The notes: generated from the sequence alone by a model not told the origin. Positions 18,088 through 27,065 are shown, counted from the stretch's first letter. The stretch: 45,527 nt of DNA from JAJDFU01 sp964641965 (GCA_964641965.1 CAZXLD010000042.1:1-45527), one strand, 5' to 3'. A program made the numbers and translations.

Positions 18088-18506
18088 TTAAAGGATCAAT
18101 AATCGACAAATAACCGAGACATTCCAGTTATAAATGTTCCATTATTAACCCTACATCATTCAAAAAGCCAATGTCATCTCCCAAATGATCAGGATATTGG
18201 GATTTGTATTGTAAGGCTTCCCAAAAATGTAAGACTCCCCAAAATTTGACAACCAAATTCACAAAGAACGTAATGTGATCGAACACTTGTTTGGCTGGAT
18301 CAAGGAACGCCGCATCTACACTAGTTTCGAGAAAAGGCGGTCAACTTCTTAGCCATGATCAAACGCGTATTCATCAAAATTTACCTCAAAAAACATTTTT
18401 CGGACACAGCCTAATAAAAGCGGAAGATACTTTAGTATGATTTTCATATTTCATGAAATTGAATCATACTGTTTAAAAATAAAAAAGCCGTTTTTTATGC
18501 CTAAAA
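18088..18506. other. gene-free stretch with an IS remnant
   Basis: Between the DUF3857 gene and the IS630-type fragment. Bases 18088-18244 show no supported gene. 18245-18414 is the IS5-type remnant described separately; 18415-18506 is AT-rich and may hold an IS end. Confidence 0.6.
18245..18414 (+). mobile_element. C-terminal remnant of an IS5-family transposase
   Basis: Translation gives FDNQIHKERNVIEHLFGWIKE then YTSFEK. After a one-base frame change near 18337-18340 it continues VNFLAMIKRVFIKIYLKKH and ends FSDTA-stop. This is the C-terminal end of IS5-group DDE transposases, including the region with the catalytic Glu (RNVIEHLFGWIKE). Everything upstream is gone and the frame is broken, so it is a dead fragment of ~56 codons. 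No terminal inverted repeats could be paired. Confidence 0.8.
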
Positions 18507-18982
18507 ATGCATGATTATCCGAGTCTGATTAAGGAAAGTGAATCTACTCTTTTGAAATTAGAGCAGAGTATCGAGAAAGCTAAATGGCGGGATCATGTAC
18601 GTTTCCTCAGGTATTTAAAAAGCGGTCAGGCCCGTACAACCAAACAAGCCGGTGAGTTGGTTGGCCTAGGACTTCGCCAGAGCCAACGATTGTGGAGTCG
18701 CTACAAAAAAGAGGGGATTAAGGATTTTGGGAAAACTCCATTGAAAGGTAAACCTTCCCTGTTGAGTGAGGGCGAGCTGTTCGAATTGCAGGAAAGACTC
18801 CAGGAGGATGATATCGGGACGCTAGCGATATGATATTGGAAAAATTCAATGTCCGAATGACTGAGCAAGGGGTCTGGTTTATGTTTCGGCGCCACGGCAT
18901 CAAGCTGAAAACCGGTCCTCCTTCGAACATCAGGAAGGATCTCGAGGAGGAAGCAGCATTTAAAAAAACTTCAGACAAGTAG
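18507..18982 (+). mobile_element. frameshifted winged-helix ORF of an IS630-type element
   Basis: The first frame (18507-18833) encodes a helix-turn-helix protein with RTTKQAGELVGLGLRQSQRLW and a YKKEGIKDF linker, as in the N-terminal half of IS630-family transposases. It stops early, and a second frame (18830-18982) continues the same protein with KFNVRMTEQGVWFMFRRHGI and KTGPPSNIRKDLEEEAAFKK. The catalytic DDE part is absent. The frameshift and missing second half mark it as inactive, unless this is a two-ORF element whose second ORF has been lost. Confidence 0.75.
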
Positions 18983-18996
18983 TAAAAGGTCAGAAA

Positions 18997-19104
18997 CCGT
19001 TGGGCAATTATTGGTGGATTGCCACGCAGGTGGAATAGGTTTCTTCTGAAGAATTGCATCGTCGAAAAGTAGAACGAGTCAAAGCAAGAGAAGAGGGGCA
19101 ATAG
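18997..19104 (+). pseudogene. VOC gene 3' fragment
   Basis: Homologous to codons ~116-150 of the VOC gene at 15151-15603 but without the rest of the gene and with a premature stop. It has no start or promoter of its own and no product is expected. Confidence 0.85.
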
Positions 19105-19483
19105 TCTTTGTCGAGGAATGTTTACCTTGCTCGTGGAATACACCTTCAATGAAAAACGCAACTGAACACGGCTTGACCCAGATCTTACCCTTTTTCCATC
19201 GCTCTCTTGACCGCAAGTGGTTTCTGATATGCATGCTTTGGCTATTCTCTGTTCAGTTGGGGAATAGCCAGGTTTTATTGGGCTTGCTCTTCGGGGATAA
19301 ATTGAATTCCGAAAAGCTTGAGTTTGGCTTATCCATTGGAGGAAATTGGTCGACCTTGAGCAATGCCGACGTAAGGCGTTGGGGACGCGATTTGGCGTTG
19401 GGGCTTTATTTTGATATCAAGCTATCCGAAAATTTTTTCCTTCACGCAGCTGCTATTCCAAAATTCACCAACGGAGCTGATCG
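18997..19483 (+). repeat. 487-bp direct repeat, right copy
   Basis: Counterpart of 15496-15982. Its left part (18997-19104) is the last ~35 codons of a VOC gene, with an in-frame TAG replacing a Glu codon (after ATQVE), i.e. a dead fragment. Its right part runs without a break into the intact barrel gene. The junction at 18997 comes 14 bp after the IS630-type fragment's stop. Confidence 0.95.
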
Positions 19484-20003
19484 TATTCCCGTTTATTCAC
19501 TCAATGATCCGGTGATTGATTCCATCTATGCTACAGGTAGTGTAGCACGTATTTTGCCGTACATCCCGGTGCCGATCATGCTGCGGTATAAGACAAATTT
19601 TCATTTAGGGGCTGAATTTGGACCTGTTACCAGCATTCGTTTCAGGCGTTCAATGAAGGACGAATTTAGGACGGAAGTTAATGGGGATGAAATAACGTTA
19701 CAAAGAGGTATCGGTGACCTTACCTCTCCTTTTGACTTTGCCTTAGGGTTTGGATTGTATTATAAGTTTGGCGATGGTAGAGGGGTGGAGATGAATATAA
19801 GATACATGCATGGTCTGGTAAATGTATTTAAAAGAGCGGAAGGACCTGATGCTTTGATTTACCCTCCTCAACGAAATCGAAGTATCCAACTGTTGTTCCA
19901 TATCCCAATCGGTCGAAAAAAGGCCCTGAAGGCTCAGCAGGAAAAGGAGGAAGGGGCTTCTCCTGATCCCTCATCTACTAAGGGTAGTAATTCGACGAAA
20001 TAG
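19149..20003 (+). CDS. outer-membrane beta-barrel protein (intact copy)
   Basis: A 284-aa protein of the PorT/OMP_b-brl_2 type. After a hydrophilic N terminus comes a signal helix (KWFLICMLWLFSVQLGNSQ), then amphipathic strands such as FGLSIGGNWSTLSN, GLYFDIKLSENFFLHAAAIPKF, PIMLRYKTNFHLGAEFG, DFALGFGLYYKFGDG and NIRYMHGLVNVF. The last strand ends in IQLLFHIPI, followed by a charged Ser/Thr/Glu-rich tail. The start ATG 19149 puts ~23 residues before the hydrophobic core; an internal Met nearer the core (in ICMLWLF) could also be used. Its 5' third is duplicated in the truncated copy at 15648. Confidence 0.85.
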   Translation: MKNATEHGLTQILPFFHRSLDRKWFLICMLWLFSVQLGNSQVLLGLLFGDKLNSEKLEFGLSIGGNWSTLSNADVRRWGRDLALGLYFDIKLSENFFLHAAAIPKFTNGADRIPVYSLNDPVIDSIYATGSVARILPYIPVPIMLRYKTNFHLGAEFGPVTSIRFRRSMKDEFRTEVNGDEITLQRGIGDLTSPFDFALGFGLYYKFGDGRGVEMNIRYMHGLVNVFKRAEGPDALIYPPQRNRSIQLLFHIPIGRKKALKAQQEKEEGASPDPSSTKGSNSTK

Positions 20004-20052
20004 TTGAACCAATAGTCAGGTTAGCCTAATTTGGGAGATCTTATTCTGCATT

Positions 20053-21354
20053 ATGGCTATAAAACTAGGTAAGAGTCTGTCCGAATTGGTTGCAGAAGAG
20101 GTAATCAACCAGGAAACCGCTGAACGCATTCAGGCGTACTATCAGGATAAAAAGCAAGGAGGTCAAAGTCGGCTACTACTTGCTTTTGGTATTTTGGGCG
20201 CAGTCTTAATTGGTCTTGGATTGATTTTAATAATCGCCCATAATTGGGATGATCTCGGCAAATCGAGCCGAACCATAATCTCTTTTTTACCGCTGGTTGC
20301 AAGTCAGGTATTATGCGGATATGTGCTTTGGAAGCGACCCGATCAGGTCGTGTGGAAAGAAAGTGTTTCGGTCTTGCTCTTCTTTTCAATTGGCGGTTGT
20401 ATTTCTTTGATTGGTCAGATCTACCAAGTCCCAGGAGATCTTCGAAGCTTTTTGTTTACCTGGATGTTGGTGGCGCTCCCCATCGTTTATGTCATGCGGT
20501 CCTCCATGGTTTCGCTGCTTTATATTGTCGGGGTGAGTTATTATGGAATCCATGCCGGGTACTTTAGGTATCCACCAGATGGATACCTGCATTATTGGTG
20601 GCTGTTGTTATTAGCTTTACCCTACTACATTGGACTATGGAACAACAGACCTACATCCAATTTCGTAGCTTTTCACCACTGGTCTATCGCTCTTTCCCTG
20701 GTGATTTGTCTAGGTACGATTAATCAGGATCATGGTGCTTTTCTGTATGTGGCCTACGTCAGTCTATTTGCTCTTTATTATCAGATTGGTAAATCCAGTT
20801 GGCTTGCCAACACAAACTTGAGCACCAATGCTTACCTGGTCATTGGTACTGTAGGTACGGTTATTGTATTGTTGGTCTTGAGTTTTGACTGGTTTTGGTT
20901 GGAGTTGGGTACAAAATCATGGACGTTTAATTCCGTTCTGGTTGCCCCGGAGGGTATAGCGGCATTTTTGACTACCCTTGCAGCGCTAGGGGTTTGGTTG
21001 TGGCGCTGGCAAGGTGCTCGAGAGGGATCTACCGGTTTGGAGCCGACAGGCCTCACCTTTTTAGTTTTTATACCTCTATTTTTTTGGGCTTGGTATGGCC
21101 CTACAATTCCGCTCATAGCCATCAATCTGTTGGTTTTTTTAATTGGTGTTTACACGATCTGGAAGGGGGCAGTGGACGACCACCTGGTTATTATGAATAC
21201 CGGATTGCTAATTCTTACGGGATTGGTTGTTTGTCGGTTTTTCGATGCCGATTTGACCTTTATTACTCGTGGCGTTTTGTTCGTGCTTATCGGGACAGGG
21301 TTTTTCATTGTCAATTACCGGATGGTACAAAAACGGAAAGCAGATGCACAATAA
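20053..21354 (+). CDS. DUF2157 integral membrane protein
   Basis: A 433-aa protein. The N-terminal cytosolic helical part (residues 1-40; ELVAEEVINQETAERIQAYYQ) and first helix LLLAFGILGAVLIGLGLILIIAHNWDDLG are the DUF2157 signature. About a dozen hydrophobic segments follow. Function is unknown; the family often sits beside GDYXXLXY-type proteins, as here. The stop codon (21352-21354) lies inside the next gene, an 11-bp overlap that implies translational coupling and probably a joint complex in the inner membrane. Confidence 0.9.
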   Translation: MAIKLGKSLSELVAEEVINQETAERIQAYYQDKKQGGQSRLLLAFGILGAVLIGLGLILIIAHNWDDLGKSSRTIISFLPLVASQVLCGYVLWKRPDQVVWKESVSVLLFFSIGGCISLIGQIYQVPGDLRSFLFTWMLVALPIVYVMRSSMVSLLYIVGVSYYGIHAGYFRYPPDGYLHYWWLLLLALPYYIGLWNNRPTSNFVAFHHWSIALSLVICLGTINQDHGAFLYVAYVSLFALYYQIGKSSWLANTNLSTNAYLVIGTVGTVIVLLVLSFDWFWLELGTKSWTFNSVLVAPEGIAAFLTTLAALGVWLWRWQGAREGSTGLEPTGLTFLVFIPLFFWAWYGPTIPLIAINLLVFLIGVYTIWKGAVDDHLVIMNTGLLILTGLVVCRFFDADLTFITRGVLFVLIGTGFFIVNYRMVQKRKADAQ

Positions 21355-21931
21355 ATGGCTGTTTTTCATAGGGTTTGCATTCATGATAGGATTGCAGTGG
21401 TATGTGCCATTTCAAATGATCCAAAGCAAGGAACGGGTGCTTCGGGAGGGAAAAGTGTATGCGTTTGCATGTGCGCCAGTGGACCCGGTCGACCCTTTTC
21501 GAGGAAAATATGTACAGCTTCAATTCGAAGCCAATATGCTTCGGTTTCCCAAGTCTTCCGACTGGAAGTATGGGGAGCCCATTTATGTGCATTTGGAGTC
21601 AGGTGCAAATGGATTTGCCCAAATAGCGGATGCAAGTCGGGAACCTCCTCCTCCTGAAGTGGATTATTTAGAAGCATTTGTAGACTATGCTTATTACAGC
21701 AGCGTAACTGATTCCGTGGAAATCACGATCCAATATCCGTTTGATCGATTCTATCTGGAAGAATCCAGGGCAAAACCGGCAGAAGACCTTTATCAACTAT
21801 CTATGCAAACCGATTCCGTATCTACCTATGCCTTGGTAAGTGTTCTGGACGGGCGAGGAGTCTTGCGCGATGTACAAATGGACGGGAAATCTATTCAAGA
21901 GTGGGCCGGGAAAGAGGTCATAAATGAATAA
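21344..21931 (+). CDS. GDYXXLXY domain membrane-anchored protein
   Basis: A 195-aa protein starting at ATG 21344, which overlaps the DUF2157 stop by 11 bp. The N-terminal helix WLFFIGFAFMIGLQWYVPF anchors it. The family motif is FRGKYVQLQFE in the context PVDPVDPFRGKYV, and the remaining half is beta-rich (DSVEITIQYPFDRFYLEE). An upstream in-frame start at 21269 would lie inside the preceding gene and lengthen the leader without need. The role is unknown, but the tandem arrangement with DUF2157 recurs in many bacteria. Confidence 0.9.
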   Translation: MHNKWLFFIGFAFMIGLQWYVPFQMIQSKERVLREGKVYAFACAPVDPVDPFRGKYVQLQFEANMLRFPKSSDWKYGEPIYVHLESGANGFAQIADASREPPPPEVDYLEAFVDYAYYSSVTDSVEITIQYPFDRFYLEESRAKPAEDLYQLSMQTDSVSTYALVSVLDGRGVLRDVQMDGKSIQEWAGKEVINE

Positions 21932-22072
21932 GGAAATAAGAGGCCGTAATTAAATTGGTTTTGATGGTGACTTGCCCACATGAACCATTAGCGGCTTTTT
22001 GTTTTTGGTTGAAGAGCAAATAAATTCAATTAAAAGCGGATTCTACTTTCATAAGGTACTAGGATTCATAAT

Positions 22073-22107
22073 GATCCCGGTACAGGTACACAACCCATAC
22101 CGGGATC
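22073..22107. terminator. inverted repeat between convergent genes, candidate bidirectional terminator
   Basis: Perfect 10-bp GC-rich arms GATCCCGGTA (22073-22082) and TACCGGGATC (22098-22107) with a 15-nt loop, centred in the 199-bp gap between the GDYXXLXY gene and the convergent protease gene. No strong T-tract follows on either strand, so a Rho-independent terminator is likely but not certain. Confidence 0.5.
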
Positions 22108-22130
22108 CCAAGCTATAAATTTGACTAATA

Positions 22131-25100
22131 CTACTCTTTTCCAGACCCCAGTCCTTCAGCTGTACGGTCTTCGGCCGTAGGGGCCGGTGTCATCTTTGGT
22201 GCCTGTTGTGGCATGAGTTTCATGACCTCCTCTACAACGCGTTCCATTTGAGGGTCTCGTCCTTGCACCAGAAGATTTGGATCATCCCATACCTTAATAT
22301 CCGGGCGAACGCCTTCCCCTTCCCAAAACCAATGCCCGTCGTTATCATACAGGCGGGCTCCCGGAACCGTGATGCTCCCTCCGTCGATCAGTTGATGCCC
22401 GGTAGCAGGACCCACCAGTATGCCCAGGGTGCGTTCACCAACAATAGGGCCTGCTTCCAACTCCTGGAAAGCCCAGGGAAGTCCATCCCCTCCCGAGCCT
22501 GCCCAGCCATTAATCAACATCCCCATGGGACCTGTATTGGTTTTTACCGGCCAAGTGTGGTCTTTACCATGGCGCCAATGTAAATTGTAAACGACCGGCC
22601 GCTTCATCAGTTCCAGGAATCGGTCTGCTAGTTGACCTCCTCCATTGAAACGCTCGTCAATAATGAAGCCTTTTTTATCCAACTGACCATAATACATACG
22701 GACCAATTCCCGCTGACCTCTGCCTCCCGTATTGGACATGTATACATAGCCCAGTTGACCATCGGATAATTTTTCCACCATTTTCCGATTATTTTCAATC
22801 CACTCGAGGTACCGGAGGTTGATCTCTTCGCTTTGGCTTAAGCATTTGACTACAATCTCTTTGGCTTCCGAAAGGCTTCCGCTTGGACTCACTTTCAGAG
22901 CCACCGATTTGCCGGATAAGCCTTCAAATGGAGCATAGGGGTCTTTTGTCGGATCGAGTTCCACCCCGTTGACAGCATGGATGAAGTAACCCTCTTCCAC
23001 CTCAACGCCAGAGCGATCAAATGGGGACCGTACCTCTGTATCCCAGGCTGCGGGCCGGACGATCCGTTTGATCTTGTATTTACCATCTTCCAGCCCAAAA
23101 TCAATGCCCAGATAGCCGGTAGAGCGGAAAGTCGTCCTTTCCACATCACCTCCGCGCGTGTAAGTATGACCAGCACTCAGCTCAGAAACCAGATCCGTCT
23201 GAATATTGGTGATGTCCCAGCGTGTACGCGCATCCTGAAGCATGGCTCCATATCGCGCCTTCATTTCTGCCCAGTCCACTCCATGCATATTAGGATCATA
23301 GAAAAAATCACGGTGCCTGCGCCAGGTATCGTTGAAAATCTGCTCCCACTCTTCCCGAGGTACCAGATCCATAACCAGGCCATCTGTTGGAATGGGTTCA
23401 TCTATTTTCTGTTTCGGGGCGACTTTGATAATGCCATACTTTCCGTTTGACCCAACTAAAAGTGCCTTGCGATCGGAAGTAGGTGTTACCCGGTTAATGC
23501 CTTCAATGATATCTTTCTCCTCCCGCTCTTTCAGGTCGTAGTAAACCAGTTTCGATTTTCGTTCGCCCGATCCGGCATTGGGAAAGCGCCAATACACCAA
23601 TTTGCCTTCAAAGGCCATCAGGCCGCCAATATTACCGGCTTTTGGAGGCAACAGGGTTAATCTGGATTCCAGATCTTCGAAATTTATTTCAGTTTCGTTA
23701 TCTGCTTTCTTTTCGGCTTTTTCATCGGCTTTTCCCTCTTTTTTATCTTGATCCTTATCCTCTTCTTTCTCCTTTTTCTGCTCCAGTTTATCATTTTTAG
23801 CCGCCATCAAATAAGGCGATTTTTTCGTAAGACTTAGCGCAGCAACCTGGGTCGCATTTGGATATACCCATGTTCCATCACCCATATCAGAATAGAAGGG
23901 GGTAAAGCTGCGATTGGTTAAGAAGAACAGGTACTTTCCATCGGCGCTGAACTCTGGATCCATATCTTGGTAAAAGCCACTGGTAGCCTGCTTCAGCTCT
24001 TTGGATTTAACATTGTAAATGAAAATAGCGTAGTTGGCATTTTCGAGGCCTTGCTCGAAAGCTATCCAGCGAGAATCGGGCGACCAGGCAATGGTATAAC
24101 CAAAACGACTGCCATGGCCAACATTCCAATTGGTGTTCCCGGCTATGGATAGTTCCCCGGATTCTACATTGACCACTGAAATATCATTTTTCTCATCAAT
24201 GAAAGCCAGGTATTTGCTGTCGGGCGACCAATATAGATAGTAGCCAAAACCTTTTCCCCGATTGGTCAGCTTCTTGGCAGGACCATCTTCACCCACTTGA
24301 TGAAGATAGATCTCAAATTCCCCTCCCTGATCGCTCCAATAGGCAATGTGCTTTCCATCCGGGCTCCAGGCGGGATGGCGGTCAAATGCGCCACTGGACC
24401 GGGTCATGTTCAGGGTATAACCTTCTTTTACCGGCACGTTGAATAATTCCCCCCTTGCTTCAAAGATGATACGTTTGCCTTCCGGAGAGGCCGTCATGGA
24501 GCTAATGCGTTTGCTTACGTCTTCAGCTCGAGGGATTTCTACGGATAGGTCGCTAACTACATTAACCTCGATTTCTTTATAACTCTTGCTGGACTGGTCC
24601 ATCAGATAGAGGGAGCCGCCCATTTCGAAGACGAGATCTTCCGGGCCGGCTGATAAGTATGAAATATCAAAGTCCTTGAAATCCGTGATTTGGGTTAATG
24701 CTTTGGACTGGGTATCGTAGGACCAGATATTGCGTCGGAACTCAAGGCCTGCATCCGAAAGGAAGAATATAGTATTACCTGCCCAGGCTGGCTTACCATC
24801 ATTAGCTTCACGCTGGGTAATATTTTCAGCTTTGTTGGATTCCAGATCGAAGAGGAGAATGTCCGAAGTGAGTCCACCTCTATATCGTTTGAAAGGATAA
24901 TTCTCGGTGATTTTGGTGATGTAGGCCAGTTTTTTACCATCCGCTGAAAAGCTGGCGAGTTCACCATAGGGTACTTTCAGTTTTTCCGGAAAGCCACCTG
25001 CTTTTGACACCAGAAAAAACTGCCGGTAGCGGGACATCCCACTTTCCCGGTTAGAGGCGAATAAGATCCGTTCGCCATCTGGATGCCAGTCAATCATACG

Positions 25101-25424
25101 ATCGGAATGGGATTGGTAGGTGATCCGAGTAGGTACTCCTCCGGTGCTGGGCATAACGTAGACGTCGGAATTCCCATTGTAACTGGCCGTGTATGCTATG
25201 AAGTTCCCATCCGGGGAGAATCGCGGCCAACTTTCTTCACCTGGTGAATGCGTGATCTGAATGGCTGTGCCTCCATCCTTATCCACTACCCATATATCCC
25301 CTCCATAAACAAAGGTGATCTGGCTTTGAGAAACGTCCATATAGCGCATCAATTTGGCGCTGATCTGTCCGTGTAGTGAAAAAGAAAAAATTACAAAGAA
25401 TAAAATCAGGGTGTTTCTGATCAT
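22131..25424 (-). CDS. tricorn-like protease with S41 peptidase domain
   Basis: A 1,097-aa exported peptidase. A signal peptide (ends SLHGQ) is followed by two beta-propellers of PD40 blades (PRFSPDGNFIAYTASYNGNSDVY, DWHPDGERILFASNR, AWSPDGKHIAYWS and others) to about residue 540. Next come a very charged Lys/Glu/Asp linker (~548-585), a tricorn C1 helical domain (~690-760), a PDZ domain (GYFIHAVNGVEL) and an S41 catalytic domain. Ser977 in NGWAGSGGDG is the expected nucleophile, preceded by ERFNGGG. Tricorn-family enzymes cut peptides into small pieces; here it acts in the periplasm. Length fits the family. Confidence 0.93.
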   Translation of the reverse strand: MIRNTLILFFVIFSFSLHGQISAKLMRYMDVSQSQITFVYGGDIWVVDKDGGTAIQITHSPGEESWPRFSPDGNFIAYTASYNGNSDVYVMPSTGGVPTRITYQSHSDRMIDWHPDGERILFASNRESGMSRYRQFFLVSKAGGFPEKLKVPYGELASFSADGKKLAYITKITENYPFKRYRGGLTSDILLFDLESNKAENITQREANDGKPAWAGNTIFFLSDAGLEFRRNIWSYDTQSKALTQITDFKDFDISYLSAGPEDLVFEMGGSLYLMDQSSKSYKEIEVNVVSDLSVEIPRAEDVSKRISSMTASPEGKRIIFEARGELFNVPVKEGYTLNMTRSSGAFDRHPAWSPDGKHIAYWSDQGGEFEIYLHQVGEDGPAKKLTNRGKGFGYYLYWSPDSKYLAFIDEKNDISVVNVESGELSIAGNTNWNVGHGSRFGYTIAWSPDSRWIAFEQGLENANYAIFIYNVKSKELKQATSGFYQDMDPEFSADGKYLFFLTNRSFTPFYSDMGDGTWVYPNATQVAALSLTKKSPYLMAAKNDKLEQKKEKEEDKDQDKKEGKADEKAEKKADNETEINFEDLESRLTLLPPKAGNIGGLMAFEGKLVYWRFPNAGSGERKSKLVYYDLKEREEKDIIEGINRVTPTSDRKALLVGSNGKYGIIKVAPKQKIDEPIPTDGLVMDLVPREEWEQIFNDTWRRHRDFFYDPNMHGVDWAEMKARYGAMLQDARTRWDITNIQTDLVSELSAGHTYTRGGDVERTTFRSTGYLGIDFGLEDGKYKIKRIVRPAAWDTEVRSPFDRSGVEVEEGYFIHAVNGVELDPTKDPYAPFEGLSGKSVALKVSPSGSLSEAKEIVVKCLSQSEEINLRYLEWIENNRKMVEKLSDGQLGYVYMSNTGGRGQRELVRMYYGQLDKKGFIIDERFNGGGQLADRFLELMKRPVVYNLHWRHGKDHTWPVKTNTGPMGMLINGWAGSGGDGLPWAFQELEAGPIVGERTLGILVGPATGHQLIDGGSITVPGARLYDNDGHWFWEGEGVRPDIKVWDDPNLLVQGRDPQMERVVEEVMKLMPQQAPKMTPAPTAEDRTAEGLGSGKE

Positions 25425-25632
25425 GGTTGGATGTATGATAGGTGATTAATACTCTGAAAATAGTTATTTAATAACCTTTTCCACACCTCCAACGCAGGAA
25501 TAGTATTGTGCTGAGCATTTTACAAAGTCGGCAAAACGGAACATTTGGTATTTCGGTTGAACTTTTCTCTTCTGCTTATACATTGGCAAAGCCTTGCGTA
25601 GTGTGCTTCAATCCATCCGGGAGGGAAAAGCG

Positions 25633-25666
25633 AAAACGGGAGGTCAACGTATGGCCTCCCTGTTAC
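25633..25666 (-). terminator. intrinsic terminator of the SDR gene
   Basis: On the minus strand the stem GGGAGG (25660-25655) and CCTCCC (25643-25638), loop 11 nt, is followed by GTTTTCGCTTTTCC. It lies 11 bp after the SDR stop and is extended by flanking A/T pairs. This is the best-formed terminator for the TetR-SDR unit. Confidence 0.6.
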
Positions 25667-25670
25667 TGAC

Positions 25671-26483
25671 CTACACCTTAAAATACCGTTTTACTAAACT
25701 GTGGGTAGCATTGGCTCCAAACAGGCTACGAACCCGCAAAAACATTTTGGCATCGCTTCCAGCTGGGTAGCGGAGTTTCTTGTTTCCATCGGTTGCAGCT
25801 TTAAGGACCACTTTAGCAATGTCATGGGGCGTACTTGGGAAGACATCTGCTTTATCTATTACTCCCATAACCTTGCGGATAATAGGGTCGTAATCTGCTT
25901 CTTGGTTGTCAAATACATCCAGGGACCGTCCGGTAAAATCGGTCTTTACTCCCCCAGGCTCAACCACTTTTACTCGAATACCCAGGGGCTCTAACTCGTA
26001 GCGCAACGATTCGGTGATGCCCTCCACCGCCCATTTGGTACCGTGGTAGAGGGATCCAAGCGGAGTGGTAATGCGGCCCCCTACAGAGGTGATATTAATA
26101 ATGGTCCCTTGCTTTCGGCTGCGCATATGCGGTAGAACAGCTCGAGTTACATCCAACAATCCGAACACGTTCACATCGAATTGGCGACGTATTTGCTCGT
26201 CTGTGGCGGATTCGAGCGGTCCCCAGGCACCGTAGCCTGCATTATTGAGCACCACATCAATTTGGCCAAAGGTATCCAGGGTCCCCTGAACGGCTTGCTG
26301 AATGCTGGATTTATCGACTACATCCAGGCAAAATTTCTTCAAATGGTCAGATTCGATGAGGTCGTTCGCCTTATCCGGATTTCGCATGGTGGCTGCCACG
26401 TTCCATCCTTGTTCGGCAAAGTATTCGGCCGTACCTTTTCCGATACCGGTACTGGCTCCTGTAATCAAAATAGTTTTTCTCAT
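25671..26483 (-). CDS. classical short-chain dehydrogenase/reductase
   Basis: A 270-aa NAD(P)-dependent oxidoreductase. Cofactor motif TGASTGIG (residues 8-15), structural motif NNAG (~81-84) and catalytic Tyr146-X3-Lys150 (YHGTK) with the upstream Ser in INITSVGG. The tail is longer than minimal classical SDRs, and the enzyme resembles the oxidoreductase/retinol-dehydrogenase-like group; the substrate is unknown. It is the second gene of an operon with the TetR regulator, 48 bp apart. A copy of the TetR-like palindrome lies 14 bp upstream of its start, which suggests the regulator controls it directly. Confidence 0.93.
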   Translation of the reverse strand: MRKTILITGASTGIGKGTAEYFAEQGWNVAATMRNPDKANDLIESDHLKKFCLDVVDKSSIQQAVQGTLDTFGQIDVVLNNAGYGAWGPLESATDEQIRRQFDVNVFGLLDVTRAVLPHMRSRKQGTIINITSVGGRITTPLGSLYHGTKWAVEGITESLRYELEPLGIRVKVVEPGGVKTDFTGRSLDVFDNQEADYDPIIRKVMGVIDKADVFPSTPHDIAKVVLKAATDGNKKLRYPAGSDAKMFLRVRSLFGANATHSLVKRYFKV

Positions 26484-26496
26484 GATTTAAATTATT

Positions 26497-26512
26497 AAGT
26501 GAGTAATCACTT
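26497..26512. promoter_or_regulatory. palindrome, likely TetR operator at the SDR gene
   Basis: AAGTGAGTAATCACTT: 6-bp arms AAGTGA/TCACTT around GTAA, 14 bp upstream of the SDR start. A 15-nt core identical to this site occurs at 27066-27080 in front of the tetR gene. Size and symmetry suit a TetR dimer. Confidence 0.6.
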
Positions 26513-26531
26513 TTATTGAAGGAAAAATTTT

Positions 26532-27065
26532 TTAGAAGCTGTATTTACTTTTAATAAACTGTCGTAAATCCTCTGGGTCATTGAGATCTTCCTGGATAAG
26601 CCCCAGTGTGACTCCTTCCAGCAGAGCAGCCAAGAAAGCGGCTTCACGCGCAGGCTCTTCGTACCCCAGCACGGTGAAAGCATCTACCACTGCTCTGAAT
26701 AAAGGTTCTGCATAATCAAAATCCAATTCTTTGTGCACTTGGTGAAATTGAAATTTCAAGGATTTTTGAAGCCGCCAGAATTCACGTTCTCTATCTACAA
26801 TTTGAAAGGGAAGATCTATCATGTTGTGAATGCGAACCTTGGGATCTGACTCCAATACGATGTCGGCAAAATATTTTTTGATCCGATCTTTCCCCTCCTG
26901 CATCAAGGCCTTAAGTAAACCTTCCTTGTTTTCAAAGTGCCGGAAAATCAACCCTTCCGAAACACCGGCAGCCTTAGCCACTTTGGAGGTTGATGTTGCT
27001 GCATAACCAGACTCCGCAAACAATCGCAATGCCGATTCCAGTATACGTTCTCTTTTTTCAGTCAT
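26532..27065 (-). CDS. TetR/AcrR family transcriptional regulator
   Basis: A 177-aa repressor. The N-terminal helix-turn-helix (about residues 8-52) reads RERILESALRLFAESGYAATSTSKVAKAAGVSEGLIFRHFENKEGLL with the family's GVSEG-x-IFRHFxNKE signature. The C-terminal ~120 residues are the ligand-binding helical domain, which is not informative about the ligand. It is the first gene of a two-gene unit with the SDR. A palindrome abuts its own start codon (27066-27079), so autorepression is expected. Confidence 0.93.
   Translation of the reverse strand: MTEKRERILESALRLFAESGYAATSTSKVAKAAGVSEGLIFRHFENKEGLLKALMQEGKDRIKKYFADIVLESDPKVRIHNMIDLPFQIVDREREFWRLQKSLKFQFHQVHKELDFDYAEPLFRAVVDAFTVLGYEEPAREAAFLAALLEGVTLGLIQEDLNDPEDLRQFIKSKYSF

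Noticed and set aside
22977..23450. A 157-codon plus-strand open frame
   Set aside because: Antisense to the tricorn-like protease C1/PDZ region; no signature.
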